Shown: piece after piece, positions 59,881 to 64,000 of the stretch
Numbering within the stretch: the first letter of the stretch is position 1
How the letters are laid out: each line of letters begins with the position of its first letter
Origin: Sipunculus nudus
Lineage: Eukaryota; Annelida; Sipuncula; Golfingiida; Sipunculidae
Assembly (NCBI GenBank): GCA_026874595.1
Contig: CM049322.1
Location: forward strand, 34,625,840-34,689,839
Direction: 5' to 3'
Length of the DNA stretch: 64,000 bases
Notes under the pieces: generated by a model
Seen by the model: only the letters and a program-made list of their open reading frames with translations
What the model was told of the DNA's origin: nothing
Database searches by the model: none
Program-made: the position numbers and the translations under genes

Positions 59881-61997
59881 TAAAGCGTTTTTGGTAGCCA
59901 AAAGTAGAGCTCGCGGGATATGCTCTCATTGCTTTCACATTCGTTAGGGATTCATATTCGCAGTATCCATGAAAATGTTAAAATCATGATATAGACACTA
60001 GAAAGACATCTCCCGTCAGATAAACAGTTATTTATTCAATTACTCCGTTAATTGTCTGGGTGTTCTGTCTTGAGTCGTATATTGTTTCGATAACACTGTC
60101 ATCCATCAACAAACTATTTTTTTCCGATCTGCAATCTACCGACATTTATTTTCGGCCTGAAAAAAATATGCACGTATAATGATGAAGCCTCGCTAGCCTG
60201 AGCATGCCGATTTAGCGTGCAGATTAATGAAAAGAAGCCATTGTAAAATAATATTCAATTATTATAATTATACCTATTAGAATTATACCTACAGTACTGC
60301 CCGAGTAAATTAAGTCTAACTTGCGCATCACGCTGAAAGGTCAATTTATACACAGGGTTGTGCACACTTAACCGTTGCACAAGGTAAAGTTTTAATACTG
60401 TTCATGGTTTTGTGTCCTGTTTTTCTTTAATCACTGAAAAAAATAAGAATATTTTAACGGGATAATATTGCTTCTTTTGATATTTGCATACATGATCGTT
60501 TCTGATCGATTATGCAAAATTCAAACCATTATGAAAGAAAACGACCATTTATCGATATAATCAACTAGCTGATAAACCCGGTATACCGGGCTTTTTACCG
60601 GGGTTTGGGAGATATATTTACTGAGATATTGAATGTTGGCTCATTTTTTATTATGAAAGTTAAAAGAAAATATAGATTTTTAGTGGGGTACTCTCGGAAT
60701 ACGATATGTACAAATATTTTTTTACTATTATTATGTGGCGCTGTGCTCGTGGTAAAAATCATAACCCGGTATGCATGGTTACCTTGAAGACCTGGTCAGT
60801 GATGGTTTACATTGCGAACCGGAATGAGACGCGGAGACATACAGTGTTTCGTTGATATTTGACTGGTTTCTATCGTTGGACGTATAAAGAATAGGTTGAT
60901 GTGAGGAACACATGAAATATAAATTATATGTACGTTGAAAGGAAACTGTTCCTGAAGAAGGAAATAGAAATATGCATAAATCGTAAGAAGCATAAACGGA
61001 CCCAGTGGGACTCCATGCAGTGGGTCCGTATCCCATTTTCATCCACCGCAACCTTTTTTTCATCTTATCAGACTATTTTTGAGGCCTGAAACCCCCGCCA
61101 CCACCCCAGCCCTGTTCCTGAAATAGGGACCTTGAATTAGGTTTTGTCATTAATCCCCCTGGGTTGAACTCTCCATTTCATAAAGCGAGAAACATGTGTT
61201 TTTCTCTTTTACTGACCACGCACATGGGTCAAATCCCTCATTGAAAGCAAGCGTTATTCATATGAACAATAGTCCTTAGTGTTAGAGGTTAAGTGACCAC
61301 GATGCACGCATTCCGGTGATTGCCGAAAGCAGTTCGGCTGTGCTCGGTAAAAAAAACGGAAAAATCACTCAAAATTATATGTATATTAAAAATTATTTAT
61401 TTTCATATCGCCTATGTCACTGCGGGGATAATAACCTTTAAAATGATGTATGGCACAATATTGTACACAACGCGGTTTTAGAGAACATTGCGAAACAAAC
61501 GTGAACCGAATTCCTTTTATAAGTATTAGATCTATTGGCCAACAACTAGTGCAGATCAACAGAATTTCCGGCCGTTTAGGTCACTTTTGGGTTCGTTTCC
61601 TGGATTGCTGTCATGAATGTTGAAAGCAGGGAAGGAAGGAAGGAAGAAAAATCGGGAGTCCTTTGTTTGATTCCGTCATCTCATATACAAAATGTTCTGG
61701 CAGGGTAATTTTAAATATCCGTAAAACATCCTGTTATTTAGCGAGATAAAAAAATTAAAAATGCGTGAAAGAAATCAGTGTATGCTTCCTAATGATGAAT
61801 TTATTTGAAGAAAGAGTTTTCAGTTGTTTTGCAAATTAAGGTAATATATATATATATATATGAAGTTATACTGACCAAACAATCGCATTAAAATGCTCAA
61901 CATAATTTGAGCATATTCAAACATAATAAAAACGTGACTTATATAATGAGTTGTTACTCTTACATATTTATAAATTTATATAGAAATCATCATGAAT
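59881..61997. other. non-coding stretch without recognised features
   Basis: Holds a short word match with 10.9-11.1 kb ('ttggattgct...aaggaaggaagaaa' near 61600-61655) and a 'cgatcgtttctgatcgatta' palindrome near 60494-60515 also seen near 7487-7505. No gene recognised. Confidence 0.35.
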
Positions 61998-62095
61998 ACA
62001 CAGAAAAGTCGGTACACTGCCTACGGCAATCGAACCCATGACCTTACGATTGCCGGTCGCTTGTTCTATCCACTGAGCCACAGCCGATCCCCGAC
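61998..62095 (-). mobile_element. tRNA-derived SINE head (- strand)
   Basis: On the minus strand, A-box TGGCTCAGTGG and B-box GGTTCGATTGC, with tRNA-like spacing. The flanking acceptor stem does not pair, so this is not called as a functional tRNA. Confidence 0.6.
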
Positions 62096-62366
62096 AGGTC
62101 AAGTTCAAGAGTAACAGGACAAAGCCCTGAAGTATCATGGCAAAAACATCCGATGTCTGAGTTCGAGAGAGAGAGAGTCAGCACGACTTCCGCTGCTTCA
62201 ACTGTCTGTTTGCGTGTTTGTGTCACAATAAGAGTTAAGTATATTCTTTGCTTCACTGCATGCTTTCCGTGGTGTATTTATTTGAAGAGAATAATTTTGT
62301 CCCAATTGTTTCGCAATCAGATACAATCAAGTTTTTAGTTTTCTTATTGTTTTGCAATCTTATACA

Positions 62367-62429
<63 letters not shown>

Positions 62430-62812
62430 TGTGTGTATAAGAGAACAAACAAAGCTATGGACAAACAGGAAACCATAGTTTATATATATATGCATGCATG
62501 ATTTCCTGTTTGTATATTTCTTTTGTCTGTTTTCTTTGTTGTCGAGACGTAATAACATCCAGTCACGTCAGACTGTTCGGTCAAGTTCAAGAGTAACAGA
62601 ACAAAGCCCTGAAGAATCAAGGCAAAAACAACCTATGTCTGAGTTCTCGAGAGAGTCAGCACGACTTCCGCTTCGTTTAGTGTCTGTTTGCGTGTTTGTG
62701 TCACGATGAGAGTTATTATATATTATTTGCTTCACTGCATGCTTTCCCGTGGTGAATTGATTTGAAGAAAGTGTTTTTAGTTTCCCTATAGTCTTGGAAC
62801 CTGATATAATAA

Positions 62813-62873
<61 letters not shown>

Positions 62874-63060
62874 TGATTTCCTGTTCAATTTCAAGAGTAA
62901 AAGGGCACAGCCTTGTTGTATTATGGCAAAAACATCCGATGTCTGAGTGAGAGACAGCGTCAGCACGACTTCCGCCAAATGTACTGTCTGTTTGTGCCAT
63001 GATGAGATTAAAATATATTCTTTTTGAATCCGTGGACACAAATCTGTAAAAACATTACTT
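62096..63060 (+). repeat. three tandem units with internal (TA)n
   Basis: Units at 62096-62576, 62577-62886 and 62887-63060 (partial). Each starts gtcaagttcaagagtaaca-like and continues through 'acatccgatgtctgag', 'cagcacgacttccgc' and 'actgtctgtttg'. The first two then have a (TA)n tract and end gcatgatttcctgtt. Confidence 0.75.
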
Positions 63061-63589
63061 GAAAATGTATGATATACAGATCCTTTCCTGAATTAATCGA
63101 TTTGTATTACGTAGCAGTACACAGTGCGCATGCGTGATCGACTCCTTTACCACAGGTCATCTACCCCAGGGCAGCGTCTTAAATCGTACAGAATAAATAA
63201 ATGCAAATAAAAACAGACCAAGGGATATTATTGTTAAAAAAATGAATTAAAAAAACGTAAAATCGTATTACTTACAATACAGTTAATGTGCCAAGGTGTA
63301 CGACATAGCTGATATGACTGCACGAGTGTCAATCGTCATTGACAACCACTAGCCGATAGGAGGTGATGTTATTACCCGTGTATGTTTGTTTGTTGCTTTA
63401 AAATTTATTTTGTGTATGTTGGTTCGTGAGATTGCTTGTTTTTAGCAGGATTTCCAAAAAGAAAGTTCTGAATAATTTTCAGTGAATCGTTGTGGGGGGT
63501 AGCAATTTGGGCAAAGAGAAATTTGTTACTGGTCCAAAGATTACGGCTTATCCTATGGGACTGCATTGCCTTGTGATTTAATAAATAAG

Positions 63590-64000
63590 TTGGGATCTGG
63601 AGAAGACATGGATCCGTAAAAGACATACATCAGGGAAGTCATGAATCTAAAGAAGACATAGATCAAGAAAGAAATGCATTTTGAAAAAAGATTTTGGATC
63701 AAGCAGTCATTTATTTTGAGGAAAAAATGGACCTGGAAAAAGCATCGATCTTGAAAAAATAAACATGATTCTTGAGTAGACATGGATCAGAGAAGACACA
63801 TGGGCACATGGATTTGGTGAAGACATGGATCTGAAAAAAGAACATGGATCTGGTAAAACCATGGGTCTGGAGAAAACATGTGACAGAGAAGATATGGATC
63901 TGTAGAATTCATGGATCTAGAAAACAAATTGACCTGAAGAAAATATGGATATGAAAATAATAGATCTGGAAAAGAAATGAATCCTAAGATAACATGGATC
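63590..64000 (+). repeat. degenerate ~20-bp minisatellite 'gacatggatctg...'
   Basis: Units such as gaagacatggatctg and gaaaaaacatggatctgg are repeated some 18-20 times with heavy variation, running off the right edge. Minus-strand reading frames across it are repeat artefacts. Confidence 0.8.

Noticed and set aside
62010-62090. Functional tRNA gene on the minus strand
   Set aside because: A- and B-boxes are good, but the acceptor and T-stems do not pair and a similar truncated copy exists at 6.3 kb; a SINE is more likely.

Overview
This is a eukaryotic, almost certainly animal, window. It is AT-rich, has many phase-consistent GT-AG introns, and carries dense microsatellites, SINEs, MITEs and one LINE remnant. 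The repeat style (TIR elements with TTTAAAGGGG or CGCGAA ends, 'ggtcaaggtcac' tandem arrays, tRNA-derived SINEs) together with an animal dipeptidyl-peptidase and a peptide-type GPCR suggest a marine invertebrate, most likely a lophotrochozoan such as a mollusc or brachiopod. The species cannot be fixed from sequence alone.

Layout. 64-4738 (+): the 3' seven coding exons of a gene for a secreted or GPI-anchored protein of unknown family, containing two diverged copies of one Cys-ending domain. 6185-31979 (-): a complete 25-exon gene for a type II membrane dipeptidyl peptidase of the DPP4/FAP family. Its 842 codons join without a frame break, and the Ser/Asp/His triad and double-Glu motif are present with DPP4 spacing. 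These two genes converge; their 3' ends lie about 0.5 kb apart. 32-43 kb: no gene recognised, several repeat families. 43181-44350 (-): one intronless rhodopsin-family GPCR. 44900-47069: a composite transposon. 47-64 kb: no gene recognised; inverted repeats, SINEs and tandem repeats.

The most interesting structure is at 44904-47065. Three 155-156 bp LTR-like repeats (TGTTACG...CGTAACA) alternate with two 120 bp non-coding internal segments that start with a tRNA-Pro-type primer binding site and end in a purine tract. The whole array is flanked by a 4-bp AAGA duplication. Each LTR carries A-box and B-box matches at tRNA spacing. It reads as a TRIM (terminal-repeat retrotransposon in miniature) with an internal pol III promoter, formally like plant Cassandra elements but with a tRNA-like rather than 5S-like promoter. 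A 5'-truncated Jockey-type LINE has inserted into the middle LTR with an 11-bp target duplication.

The second unusual structure is a minisatellite of about 48 bp (roughly 13 units) beginning exactly at the 3' splice site of DPP exon 11, so that most units copy the splice acceptor itself. All functional statements are from reading the sequence and recalled family knowledge; no searches were run.
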